Positions 1 to 8,477 of a stretch of DNA of 64,000 bases are shown piece after piece. The number at the start of each line of letters is the position of its first letter. Positions within the stretch are counted from its first letter, which is position 1. Under the pieces are notes generated by a model. That model was given only the letters and a program-made list of their open reading frames with translations, was not told where the DNA came from and made no database searches. Where the stretch lies: assembly GCF_031626495.1 (NCBI RefSeq), contig NZ_JAMQOJ010000001.1, positions 310,001 through 374,000 on the forward strand, given 5' to 3'. Origin of the DNA: Natrinema sp031626495. GTDB taxonomy: Archaea > Halobacteriota > Halobacteria > Halobacteriales > Natrialbaceae. The position numbers were made by a program, and so were the translations under genes.

Positions 1-1020
1 GATCGGGCGGTCGACGCCAACGCAACGTTGCTTCGCACCCGCGCACACGTGGCGCCGCACGAACTCTACGAGGCCTGCGACGAGGCAGGCCTCCTCGTCT
101 GGCAGGACCTGCCCGCCGTCGGCTCCGACCTCCCAGTCGAGCGAGGGACCGAACTGGCGGCGGCGCTCGCCGAGGAATACGGCCGCCATCCGAGTCTCGC
201 GATGTACGGCGTTCAGGACCAGCCGACGGATCCGTTCGCGGAGCCGCTCGGGAGCGGCCTGCTCTCGCGACTCCGGCTTCGATATCGTGCGTGGCGGACG
301 TCGGTCGACGACGGTCCTGCGCGTGAGATCGCCGACTCGTTCCCCGACGATCGCCCCGTCGTGGCGACGACCGGCGCGCCGGGAACCGGCGCGGAGGCTG
401 CCCACCTCGCGCTCGGCTGGCAGTACCTCGCGGCCGACGATATCGACTGGCTGCTCGAGACCTATCCCTCGCTGGCCGGGACCGTCGGCGGGTTCGGCGC
501 CGGTTCGCTCGCGGACGACGATGCCGATCCGTCGGACGTGGCGGGGCTCGACGCGGCCCTGCTCGAGCGGCGATCCGCCGACGTCGAGGGATCACAGCGC
601 GAGCAGGCGCGAACGCTGAAAACGGTCGCGGAAGGGCTTCGTCGGCGCGGCTGTAGCGTCCTCGCGGCGTCGACGATCCGGGACAGTGCGCCGGGCGGCG
701 GGATGGGCGTCCACACGGTCGACGGCGAGCCCAAACCGGCCGCCGAGGCGATCGCACAGTCGTTCGAGCCCGTTCAGGCCGTTCTCGACGGCTCGCCGAA
801 CCCGGGTTCGGTCGGGATTACGCTCTGTAACGATACCGACGAGCCCTTCGAGGCGATCGTCGGCTGGCGGGCCGGCGAGAACACGGACACCGAACGGGTC
901 AGCGTCGGGCCCCTCGAGACGGCCGCCGCCGGATCGGCGCGGATTCCGGCCGATGCCGACCGAGTCGACCTCGAGGTCGGTATCGGGGATCAGCGGATCC
1001 GTAACCGGTACCATTTATAA
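1..1020 (+). CDS. Glycoside hydrolase family 2-type protein, C-terminal part (5' partial)
   Basis: The reading frame is open from base 1, so the true start lies outside the window and about 339 residues of the C-terminal part are seen. The segment LRTRAHVAPHELYEACDEAG followed by LLVWQDLP matches the TIM-barrel motif of GH2 enzymes (beta-galactosidase/mannosidase group), where an Asn-Leu-Arg stretch leads to a Tyr-x-x-Cys-Asp-Glu-x-Gly helix and a Val-Trp-x-Asp strand. The rest is less conserved and acidic, and it ends in a beta-rich tail. Catalytic glutamates cannot be assigned with certainty. It probably acts on a beta-linked glycan, but the substrate is unknown and it may be a non-catalytic relative. 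Confidence 0.7.
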   Translation, partial: DRAVDANATLLRTRAHVAPHELYEACDEAGLLVWQDLPAVGSDLPVERGTELAAALAEEYGRHPSLAMYGVQDQPTDPFAEPLGSGLLSRLRLRYRAWRTSVDDGPAREIADSFPDDRPVVATTGAPGTGAEAAHLALGWQYLAADDIDWLLETYPSLAGTVGGFGAGSLADDDADPSDVAGLDAALLERRSADVEGSQREQARTLKTVAEGLRRRGCSVLAASTIRDSAPGGGMGVHTVDGEPKPAAEAIAQSFEPVQAVLDGSPNPGSVGITLCNDTDEPFEAIVGWRAGENTDTERVSVGPLETAAAGSARIPADADRVDLEVGIGDQRIRNRYHL

Positions 1021-1331
1021 GCAGCAGACACCGTGTGTTACACTCCAACATGGCACGACGAGGCCCCTGCGAACCGGTTTCAGGGGTTTGGCGACCGGTA
1101 CATTTAAATTACAAGGGCCAGTATTTGCGGGTACCAGAACGCCACCGGGGCGCGTATCGCTCGACGATCGATGACAGGAAATCTTATTCACCGAGGTTTC
1201 GCAGATCGTGAGCAGTCGCTTCAGGCGGCCGGACGGCCGTCGATCGGATTCTCTCGACCGATAGCGAGGGGTCCGCACGGCCCGTCCGACCGACTCCCCC
1301 GGTGCGGGTATGGCACAGAGGTTTGAGTAAC
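1021..1331. other. 311-bp intergenic region with an imperfect palindrome and an AT box
   Basis: I see no convincing gene here. The region holds an imperfect dyad at 1064-1086 (arms CCCCTG and CAGGGG around the palindromic core AACCGGTT) and an AT-rich box TTTAAATT near 1104-1111. The sequence around the box (CCGGTACATTTAAA) resembles the end of the upstream gene (CCGGTACCATTTATAA, about 1005-1020), giving a degenerate direct repeat about 90 bp apart. A promoter for the downstream coiled-coil gene with a long leader is possible, but no box sits at the usual distance from its ATG. Confidence 0.4.
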
Positions 1332-2213
1332 ATGGTAGACGAATCGAAGAACATCGAACTGACAGAGGACGACCTAGAAAACAAATCGAAAGGACAGCTC
1401 ATCAAGATGGCCGGTCAACTGCGAGACCGGCGAAACGAGCTGAACCAGATGGCTTCCGAGCGGGCTTCTAAACGCGACGATCTCAACGCGAAGACTCGCG
1501 AGAAAGTCGACGAGGCTCAGGAGCACCGCGAGAAGCGCGACGAGCTCAACGAGCAGGTCCAGGAGCACAAGGAGAGCCGCAACGAGCTCAACGCCGAGGC
1601 CAACGAGCTGTTCGACAAAGTCGAACAGCTCAAGTCGGACATGGAGCTCGACGAGGGCAAGGACCTGGAGGAACTCGAGGAGGAGATCGAACAGCTCGAG
1701 TTCAAACAGCAGACCGAGGTCCTCTCGAGCGAGGAAGAGAAGGAGCTCATCGAGAAGATCGAGAACAAGCGCGAGGAGTACGAGGAGCGCAAGCAGAAGC
1801 TCGACCAGAACGAGGATTTAGAGGAGCTCGTCGAGGAAGCCGAGGAAGTGCGATCGGAAGCCTCTCAGCACCACCAGAAGGTGACTGAACTCGCGGACAA
1901 GGCCCAGGAACACCACAACCAGATGATCGAGGCCTACCGCGAGGCCGACGACATCCGCGACGAGGCCGACGAGATGCACGAGAAGTTCGTCGAGGCTCAG
2001 GAGGCAGCCGACCGCCACCACGAGGACTTCGTCCGCGTCCAGAAGCGCCTGCGCGAACTGGACAAGAAAGAAGAGGAAGAGCGCAAGTCCGAGCGCGACA
2101 AGAAGAAAGAGGAGGCCAAGGAAGAGGCCGAGGAGATCTATCAGAAGTTCAAGGAGGGCGAAACCCTCGACACCGAGGACCTGATGAAGCTCCAGAAGAC
2201 GGGGCTGCTGTAA
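1332..2213 (+). CDS. Lysine/glutamate-rich coiled-coil protein
   Basis: A 293-residue protein that is almost entirely predicted coiled coil. It has long runs of charged heptads (for example KRDELNEQVQEHKESRNELN near residue 70), no transmembrane segment and no catalytic motif. The ATG at 1332 is preferred over an in-frame GTG at 1302 because the family-like N-terminus MVDESKNIELTEDDLENKSK begins there. Similar archaeal proteins are often mislabelled phosphoserine phosphatase; the known family shows no such active site. Its Lys and Gln content is high for a haloarchaeal protein. A structural or scaffold role is only an inference from the composition. Confidence 0.8.
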   Translation: MVDESKNIELTEDDLENKSKGQLIKMAGQLRDRRNELNQMASERASKRDDLNAKTREKVDEAQEHREKRDELNEQVQEHKESRNELNAEANELFDKVEQLKSDMELDEGKDLEELEEEIEQLEFKQQTEVLSSEEEKELIEKIENKREEYEERKQKLDQNEDLEELVEEAEEVRSEASQHHQKVTELADKAQEHHNQMIEAYREADDIRDEADEMHEKFVEAQEAADRHHEDFVRVQKRLRELDKKEEEERKSERDKKKEEAKEEAEEIYQKFKEGETLDTEDLMKLQKTGLL

Positions 2214-2414
2214 GCCGATCTCGTCTACCGCGTCTTTTCTCCCGATATTCGGGATTCGAAAGCGGGCGTGTAGCACCACGTGATGCGCTCACAGCGATAG
2301 CCGCGTCCGGATGAGGGATCGTCCCTCGTGACAGTCTCGCGTTCGTTCTCATCGCCTGTGAACCGACTGGCGCTATTTTGTTCGTCTCGGTCCTCGAGTA
2401 CTTCTAGCAGAGCA

Positions 2415-2849
2415 ATGAAATCGAACGAACGTCGGTCGGTCGAGAGTCCGACCGCTCGAGAACGACTCACCGAGTTCTACGCGGCGTTCAATCACGTCGT
2501 GACGGACCGCAGCGAGGCCGACGAGATGGCGTCGCTGTTGGCCGACGACGTCACGTGGACGGACGCGACGACCGGCGACCGAGCCGATCGGACCTACGCG
2601 GGAATCGACGCCGTCCTCGAGAATGTCGTCGCGACGCCGGGCGAGCGGTCCGATCACGTCCAGGCGCTCCCGGACCGGTTCGTCGATGCGGGCGATACCG
2701 TGGTGGTAGAGGGGTCCTACGTCGGCACGGCTGGAGGTAGGAACTTCGATATCGCGTTTGCTCACGTGTTTGACCTGCGCGACGGCCGGATAGCCGGCTG
2801 TACGGCCTACAGGGATACCGCGATCGAGAACCGGGTATTCGATGCCTAA
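2415..2849 (+). CDS. SnoaL-like / NTF2-fold protein
   Basis: A 144-residue protein with the pattern of the SnoaL-like branch of the NTF2 superfamily. An N-terminal helix (RERLTEFYAAFNHVV) is followed by a strand ending in DDVTW, a YAGIDAV helix, then beta strands with VVVEGSYVGT and FAHVFDLRDGRIAGCTAYRD. Members are small cone-shaped binding or isomerase-like proteins, and no specific reaction can be named. The ATG at 2415 follows a purine-rich stretch; an in-frame GTG at 2328 would add residues unlike the family. It is a single gene on the same strand as its neighbours. Confidence 0.75.
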   Translation: MKSNERRSVESPTARERLTEFYAAFNHVVTDRSEADEMASLLADDVTWTDATTGDRADRTYAGIDAVLENVVATPGERSDHVQALPDRFVDAGDTVVVEGSYVGTAGGRNFDIAFAHVFDLRDGRIAGCTAYRDTAIENRVFDA

Positions 2850-2912
2850 CGGCGCGTATCCGCGGCCAACCCGGAACGGGAACCCGTGGCGCACAGTATT
2901 CGATCTATAACA

Positions 2913-4319
2913 ATGGAACCAGATCCACTGCCATCGGTTATGGAACGCTCCAGGGACGACGCAAGCGTGGTCGTGCCGGGGATCGACGCGCCGAGTACCG
3001 TCGCCTGTCTCCGCTCCCTTCGACCGCGCGGCGTCCGCACTATCGTCGGCTCCGAGTCGCGGTCGACGCCGGCAGCCGCCTCCTCGCATCGCGACGAGTT
3101 CGTTTCCCTTCCGGATCCCGAGACCGATCTCGCCGCCTACGGCGACGCGTTGCTCTCGCTCGCCGAGCGCCCGGACGTGGAAACGATCGTCCCCGTCCGG
3201 GAGGAGGACGTCTACGTGCTCGCGGATCGGAAAGCCGCGTTCGCCGACGAAATCGCGACGCCGTGGCCCGATTTCGAGACTCTCCGACGCGTCCAGGACC
3301 GTGTCGAACTCTTCGAGGCAGCCGACGCTGCCGGGGTCGAAGCCCCCGCGACCTCCCTCATCGACGAGTGGGACGACTGGGACCGCGAGACGATCGTGAA
3401 ACCCCGGTACACCGTGGCTGCTCCCGCCTACCTCGGTTCGGGGTTCGATCGCGCCGAGATCGGCTCCACCGAGTACCAACGGCCAGGCACGCGACCGGAT
3501 CCGTCGACGGAGGTCGAGACCCGCGGCCACGTACCGCTCGTCCAGGAGCGGATCCCGGACTCGAGGGAGTTCGGCTTCTTCGCGCTCTACGATCGCGGCG
3601 ACCCGGTCGCGACCTTCCAGCACTGTCAGCGCCGGGGCTGGGAGTACTGCGGCGGGCCAAGTGCCTACCGGGAGTCGGTCCACATCCCGGAACTCGAAAC
3701 CGCCGGGCGCGCCCTCCTCGGCGAACTCGAGTGGCACGGCCTCGCGATGGTCGAGTTCCTGCGCGACCCCGCCGACGGCGAGTTCAAGCTGATGGAGATC
3801 AACCCCCGATTCTGGTCGTCCCTCCCGTTCTCCGTCCGCGCGGGCGCCGACTTCCCGTACTACTACTGGCAGTTGGCGACCGACGAGCCGATCCCGTCGG
3901 ATCCGACCTACGAGGTCGGCATGGGCGGGCATCTCTTGCGGGGTGAACTCAGCTATCTCCACAGCGTCGCGACCAAGGAGTACCCGCTCGTCGAGCGCCC
4001 GTCGCTGAACGAAGCCGCGCGCGACGTTGCCGCATCACTCGCCCGCCACCCCCGGTTCGATTACGCGGTTCCCGACGACCCAGTCCCGTTCTTTCAGGAC
4101 GGCGTCAACCTCGTCCGGGCGTGGCTCGAGAGCACGTCGACGACGGAATCCTCGGCCGTCAGCACCGATATCGACGCCGCAGACGGGGCCGAACCCGAAC
4201 GCGGGCCCGCAGGCGGAGACGGTGCGGAACCGACCGACGCGGACCTGGCTGCGGACGGCGATCCGACCCGGTCGGCACAGACCGACGGCGGTTCGCCGTC
4301 CGAATCGAAGCGGCCGTAG
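2913..4319 (+). CDS. ATP-grasp family carboxylate-amine ligase
   Basis: A 468-residue protein with an N-terminal pre-ATP-grasp Rossmann-like region (VVVPGIDAPSTVACLRSLRP) and a central ATP-grasp domain. ATP-grasp features visible are ETIVKPRYTVAAPAY (ATP-binding strand), VPLVQERIPD and LMEINPRFWSSLPF (metal-binding Glu-x-Asn loop, about residues 297-310). The last 70 residues are a low-complexity acidic and Thr/Ser-rich tail, common in haloarchaea. It probably joins a carboxylate to an amine with ATP; related haloarchaeal proteins are annotated carboxylate-amine ligase and substrates are not known. The ATG at 2913 is chosen; 2940 is also possible. Confidence 0.8.
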   Translation: MEPDPLPSVMERSRDDASVVVPGIDAPSTVACLRSLRPRGVRTIVGSESRSTPAAASSHRDEFVSLPDPETDLAAYGDALLSLAERPDVETIVPVREEDVYVLADRKAAFADEIATPWPDFETLRRVQDRVELFEAADAAGVEAPATSLIDEWDDWDRETIVKPRYTVAAPAYLGSGFDRAEIGSTEYQRPGTRPDPSTEVETRGHVPLVQERIPDSREFGFFALYDRGDPVATFQHCQRRGWEYCGGPSAYRESVHIPELETAGRALLGELEWHGLAMVEFLRDPADGEFKLMEINPRFWSSLPFSVRAGADFPYYYWQLATDEPIPSDPTYEVGMGGHLLRGELSYLHSVATKEYPLVERPSLNEAARDVAASLARHPRFDYAVPDDPVPFFQDGVNLVRAWLESTSTTESSAVSTDIDAADGAEPERGPAGGDGAEPTDADLAADGDPTRSAQTDGGSPSESKRP

Positions 4320-4365
4320 CGATGGCTGGCATCGGATCGCGGCAGCACGGTCGGTGACCGCCAAC

Positions 4366-4373
4366 GCTTAACG
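4366..4373 (+). promoter_or_regulatory. TATA-like box upstream of sppA
   Basis: The AT-containing box GCTTAACG is centred about 27 nt before an ATG at 4396. This predicts transcription starting near 4396, only about 16 nt before the chosen sppA GTG. That ATG opens an 11-codon frame closing at a TAG at 4429-4431, overlapping the start of sppA in another frame. Confidence 0.4.
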
Positions 4374-4411
4374 GGAACCGCTTCCAGATACGGGTATGAG
4401 TTCGACTCGAG

Positions 4412-5416
4412 GTGGCTGCCGTGGTCAGTAGCGAGGATATCGGCCGACTCGTGATCGTCGTCGCCGGCGGGCTCGCGTTCGCGGCCGTCGGCGTCGTCCT
4501 GTTCGTCCTCTTTCCGACGACGCTGGCGGACCTGCTGGGCGTGCTCCTCGCGCTCGCGGTCGCCCTCGTCGGCGTACGGTTCGCGGGCAGCGCCGCCGGC
4601 TCACTGTTTCCGGGCTACAATGTCGCCGAGGTCGCCGTCGAGGGACCGATCACCCGCGACGGCGGTGGCAGCCGATTCCCGTCCAGCCCGGGGTCGACGC
4701 CGGCCGACGACATCGTCGACCAGATCGAGCGCGCGAACGACGACGAGAACGTCCAGGCGCTCCTCCTGAAACTCAACACGCCCGGCGGCGAGGTGGTGCC
4801 GAGCGACGATATCCGGCTCGCAGCGAAGCGGTTCGACGGACCGACGGTCGCCTACACGACCGACGTTTGCGCCAGCGGCGGGTACTGGATCGCCAGCGGC
4901 TGCGACGAACTCTGGGCTCGCGAGGGCTCTATCGTCGGCTCGATCGGCGTCATCGGCTCCCGGATCAACGCGAGCGACTTCGCCGAGAAGGTCGGCCTCT
5001 CCTACGAGCGGTTCGCAGCCGGCGAGTACAAGGACGCCGGCAACTCGCTCAAGGAGATAGACGAGGACGAGCGCGCGTACCTCCAGGGGCTGATCGACGA
5101 CTATTACGACACCTTCGTCGAGCGGGTCAGCGACGGCCGCGACCTGGAACCGGAGTTCGTCCGCGACACCGAGGCGCGGATCTACCTCGGTGAGCAGGCG
5201 TACGACATGGAACTGGTCGACCACCTCGGGACGCGCCGAGAGATCGAAACCGAACTCGCCGACCGGCTCGACACCGACGCGGTGACCGTCGAGGAGTTCG
5301 AGCCCGAGCGGCCGCTGATGGCTCGCGTCGGCGCGGGTGCCCAGCAGGTCGCGTACGCGTTCGGGGCCGGGATCGCCGGCCTCGGCGACGGTCGCGGCTT
5401 CCGACTGCGGAGCTGA
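4412..5416 (+). CDS. sppA: Signal peptide peptidase SppA-type S49 protease
   Basis: A 334-residue membrane protease. Residues about 10-60 form two hydrophobic helices (RLVIVVAGGLAFAAVGVVLF and a second around LLGVLLALAVALVGV). The S49 domain follows: LLLKLNTPGGEVVPSDDI, the catalytic serine in ASGGYWIASGCDELW, GSIGVIG, and the general-base lysine in AAGEYKDAGNSLKE. Bacterial SppA enzymes use this Ser-Lys dyad to degrade leftover signal peptides in the membrane. The start is uncertain: GTG 4412 or GTG 4421 are in frame, while the better placed ATG at 4396 is out of frame and stops after 11 codons. It may be an isolated gene. Confidence 0.9.
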   Translation: MAAVVSSEDIGRLVIVVAGGLAFAAVGVVLFVLFPTTLADLLGVLLALAVALVGVRFAGSAAGSLFPGYNVAEVAVEGPITRDGGGSRFPSSPGSTPADDIVDQIERANDDENVQALLLKLNTPGGEVVPSDDIRLAAKRFDGPTVAYTTDVCASGGYWIASGCDELWAREGSIVGSIGVIGSRINASDFAEKVGLSYERFAAGEYKDAGNSLKEIDEDERAYLQGLIDDYYDTFVERVSDGRDLEPEFVRDTEARIYLGEQAYDMELVDHLGTRREIETELADRLDTDAVTVEEFEPERPLMARVGAGAQQVAYAFGAGIAGLGDGRGFRLRS

Positions 5417-5522
5417 GTCGACGGACGGCCGCGCTCGCGGCTGGTCGTGCGACCGCCGAACACGCGAGACTGTCTCGAACGAGTAAGTGGTTTTATCGTC
5501 GCACGGAACCCAACGCCTATCC

Positions 5523-6848
5523 GTGACAACGCTGGTCGTCTGCCTCGACCGGACCGACGACGTGGGCCGCAAGACCGGCCTGCGCTCGCCGGTCGTCGGC
5601 TGGGAGGCAGTTCGCGCACTCGTGACCGACGTCGGCCTCGCGGATCCAGAGGACTCGGGCGTGAACACGCTGCTCGAGTCCCTGCGCGTCGCACAGAACC
5701 TGCGCGACGAGAACGAGGAGGTCGTCGTCGCGGTCGTTTCGGGGGATCGGGAGTCGATGGTGTCGGCCGACCGAGCGGTCGCCGAGCAACTCGACGACCT
5801 CATCGCCGACTACGATCCGGAGTCGGCCGTCGTCGTGACCGACAGCGCAGAGGACGAACGACTGATTCCGATCGTCGAGAGCAGGGTGCGAGTCGACTCC
5901 GTGGATCGGGTCGTCGTCCGACAGGCCCGCGACATCGAGTCGACCTACTACCTGCTCAAGCAGTTCCTCGCGGACGAGGAACTGCGCCAGACCGTCCTCG
6001 TGCCGATCGGGCTGACGCTGCTGGTCTTTCCGTTGCTCGCGACGACCGTCGGTCCGGCGGAGGGAGCCGCCGCGATCACCACGGTGATCGGTCTCTTCCT
6101 CCTGTACAAGGGGTTCAATGTCGACGAACTCCTGACCCGACTCGCCCGTCAGACGCGGGAGTCGCTGTACTCCGGACAGGTGTCGGTCGTCACCTACGTG
6201 GTCGCCGCCGGGCTGACGTTCATCGGCCTGTTCGTCGGCGCGCTCGGCGTCTCGAACCTCGGCGAAACGCCAGGTGTGGTGATCCCCACGACACAGTTCG
6301 CCTTCGATAGCATCCCTTGGCTCGCGATGGCCGCGCTGACCGCGAGCGCCGGCCGGCTGCTCGACGAAGCCATCAGCGAGGAGCCGATTCGCACCTCCTT
6401 TCTCAACCTACCGTTTATCGTCCTCGCCGTCGGACTGGTCGTCCGTGGCTTCTCCGCGTACTTCCTCGAGCAACAGAACGTGATCGAACCCTTCGTCGTC
6501 CCCGCGGCCGAACTCGGGGTCGTCTCGAACGAGCGGTTTGTGATGGGGGCCGGCGAACGGCTTGCGGTGTTCGTCGTCACCGCCATCGTCGTGAGCCTCG
6601 TCGGTGCGCGCATCGCCTCGGTCTTCAGCGACTCGAGCGGGGATGCGGAACGGGGCGACGGCGGCCCGGACGCCGGCACGGCCGGCGGCGGTGACGGCAC
6701 CGATGCCTCGCTCGAGTCAGCCCGATCGGCCGACGCGACCGCCGACCCCGATGCCGAGCGAGGGCTGGACCGGACCGATCCCGAACTCACCGATGGCGGG
6801 GCCGACGCGAACGCGAATCCGAACTCCTCCCGGGATCGGACCCGCTGA
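5523..6848 (+). CDS. DUF373 family membrane protein
   Basis: A 441-residue archaeal DUF373 protein. The soluble N-terminal part (about 150 residues) begins VTTLVVCLDRTDDVGRKTGL, a family hallmark, and contains ESTYYLLKQFLADEELRQTV at the junction to a membrane domain with about six hydrophobic helices (around residues 160-390). An acidic disordered tail follows. The function is unknown; the family is widespread in archaea. The GTG start at 5523 is supported by an AT box TTTTATC at 5491-5497, about 29 nt upstream, which suggests a leaderless transcript. An upstream ATG (5487) would precede the predicted transcription start. Confidence 0.88.
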   Translation: MTTLVVCLDRTDDVGRKTGLRSPVVGWEAVRALVTDVGLADPEDSGVNTLLESLRVAQNLRDENEEVVVAVVSGDRESMVSADRAVAEQLDDLIADYDPESAVVVTDSAEDERLIPIVESRVRVDSVDRVVVRQARDIESTYYLLKQFLADEELRQTVLVPIGLTLLVFPLLATTVGPAEGAAAITTVIGLFLLYKGFNVDELLTRLARQTRESLYSGQVSVVTYVVAAGLTFIGLFVGALGVSNLGETPGVVIPTTQFAFDSIPWLAMAALTASAGRLLDEAISEEPIRTSFLNLPFIVLAVGLVVRGFSAYFLEQQNVIEPFVVPAAELGVVSNERFVMGAGERLAVFVVTAIVVSLVGARIASVFSDSSGDAERGDGGPDAGTAGGGDGTDASLESARSADATADPDAERGLDRTDPELTDGGADANANPNSSRDRTR

Positions 6849-6896
6849 GCCGACCGAACTCGGTGCCCCTTTACCCGCGCCGGCCCACCTCCGACT

Positions 6897-7622
6897 ATGA
6901 GCGACGCAGACGGCGCGTGGGTGAGCCTCTTCTCCGGCGGCAAGGACTCCTCGTGGGCGCTGTATCGAGCGCTCGAGCACGGACTGCCGGTCGAGCGGCT
7001 CGTCACGGTCCACCCCGAGGGTGACTCGTACATGTACCACGTCCCCGCGACGGAACTGGCCGCACTGGCGGCCGAAAGCATCGGCATCGACCTCGTCGAC
7101 GTCGAACCCGACGACTTCGAAGCCGACGCGGCGACCGACTCGAGCGCACAGGGTGACGACGAACTCGAGCCGCTCGAGGCGGCGCTCGCCGACCTCGATC
7201 GCGACCTCCCGAACGGTCTCGCGGGCGTCACGGCGGGAGCAGTCGAGAGCGAGTACCAGACCAGCCGCATTCGGGGGATGTGCGATCGCCTGGGCTGTGA
7301 GCTCTTCGCTCCGCTCTGGCAGGAAGAGCCCCGGGAGCTGGCCGACGCGATGCTCGAGGCCGGTTTCGAAATCGCGATTATTCAGGTCGCGGCCCACGGG
7401 CTGGACGAATCGTGGCTCGGCCGGACGCTCGACCGCGAGGCGATCGCCGACCTCGAGGCCCTCAACGAGGAGTACGGCGTCCACATCCTCGGCGAGGGCG
7501 GCGAGTTCGAGACGTTCGTGGTCGACGGGCCGCACATGGATCGGCGGATCGATCTCGAGTACGAGACCGAGTGGGATGTGACGCGCGGGCGATTGCGGAT
7601 CACTGACGCACGGCTGGAATAG
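6897..7622 (+). CDS. dph6: Diphthine--ammonia ligase-type PP-loop ATPase
   Basis: A 241-residue member of the Dph6 family of N-type ATP pyrophosphatases. The PP-loop SGGKDS lies at residues 13-18 (WVSLFSGGKDSSWALYRAL). The later motifs GVTAGAVESEYQTSRIRGMC and GEGGEFETFVVDGPHM are typical of the family. Dph6 performs the last step of diphthamide synthesis on elongation factor 2, amidating diphthine with ammonium and ATP in the cytoplasm. The length fits archaeal members. It lies 48 nt after the DUF373 gene on the same strand, so co-transcription is possible. Confidence 0.9.
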   Translation: MSDADGAWVSLFSGGKDSSWALYRALEHGLPVERLVTVHPEGDSYMYHVPATELAALAAESIGIDLVDVEPDDFEADAATDSSAQGDDELEPLEAALADLDRDLPNGLAGVTAGAVESEYQTSRIRGMCDRLGCELFAPLWQEEPRELADAMLEAGFEIAIIQVAAHGLDESWLGRTLDREAIADLEALNEEYGVHILGEGGEFETFVVDGPHMDRRIDLEYETEWDVTRGRLRITDARLE

Positions 7623-7694
7623 TGACTCCCGTACTGCGAGAGATCTGGCGCTCAGAACGGCGGCACGTGCCGATAGCTCTACTCGACGGAGACT

Positions 7695-8393
7695 TCACCA
7701 CGCCTCGAGCGTGGCCTCGCGCTCCTCGGGGTCGGTGTACGTCCACCACGCGATCCGGTCGAGTTCCAGCGGGGTGTATCCGGAGACGAACGCGAGCCAC
7801 TCGCAGGAGGCGATCGTTAGCCGGTCGGTCGCGGTATCGATCGGCGACGATTCGAGATCGTCGTCGACGGCCTCGAGCAGCCGTTCGATCGTCGGATCCG
7901 GCGTGACGGTGCCGACGCCGGCCAGCTGGCGTAGATACTGGAACGTCGACGGGCCGACGCCGGAAATCGCTCCGATCGGATCCTCGTCGTAGCGGTAGTG
8001 GTCCGCCGTCGCGGCCCAGTCGACGAGCGCGGCCAGATCGTCGTCGGCCGGCCACTCCGTGAGCACGCGGGCGATCTCGAGGAGAACCTGTCGCTTGCGC
8101 TGTGCGCCGAGGGCCTCGACGAGGTCGTCGTCCTCGAGATCGATCTCGGCGAGGGCTGCAAACGAGTCGACCCGACCGGTCTCGAGGAAGGCGTCGCGAA
8201 ACCGTTCGACGGCCGGTTTGATGCCGTCGACGAATCGCTGGCCGGTCGACGCGGCGGCGGCCTCTGCGATCAGCAACAGCGGGTCGTCGCCGGTCCAGCG
8301 CCGGAACTCGCGAAAGTCGCGTGCGAGGTCCTCGTAGGGCACGCCGTCGGCGTAGGGGTCGAGCACCGATCGAACGGCCGGAACGGGTTGCAT
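7695..8393 (-). CDS. Helix-hairpin-helix protein resembling a DNA-glycosylase fold (hypothetical)
   Basis: A 232-residue, mostly alpha-helical protein. Around residues 145-175 the segment AISGVGPSTFQYLRQLAGVG followed by TVTPDPTIERLL resembles the helix-hairpin-helix and following Asp of HhH-GPD base-excision glycosylases (Leu-x-Gly-Val-Gly-x-x-Thr...Pro-Asp). The catalytic lysine of EndoIII enzymes is not seen, there is no iron-sulphur cysteine loop, and the rest is unfamiliar. The start is taken at MQPVPAVRS; an upstream in-frame ATG adds five residues. The function is not known. It could be a degenerate or non-catalytic DNA-binding relative. Confidence 0.7.
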   Translation of the reverse strand: MQPVPAVRSVLDPYADGVPYEDLARDFREFRRWTGDDPLLLIAEAAAASTGQRFVDGIKPAVERFRDAFLETGRVDSFAALAEIDLEDDDLVEALGAQRKRQVLLEIARVLTEWPADDDLAALVDWAATADHYRYDEDPIGAISGVGPSTFQYLRQLAGVGTVTPDPTIERLLEAVDDDLESSPIDTATDRLTIASCEWLAFVSGYTPLELDRIAWWTYTDPEEREATLEAW

Positions 8394-8477
8394 GTGCGTC
8401 GTCCCCACGTATCACACGGGGGACTCATAGCTGTGTCGACTGATTCGAAACGAAGCACCTCCCGCGGCCAACCGGTT

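Noticed and set aside
2373..3962. A 529-codon minus-strand frame across the SnoaL-like and ATP-grasp genes
   Set aside because: The sense strand encodes recognisable domains with acidic haloarchaeal composition; the antisense frame does not.
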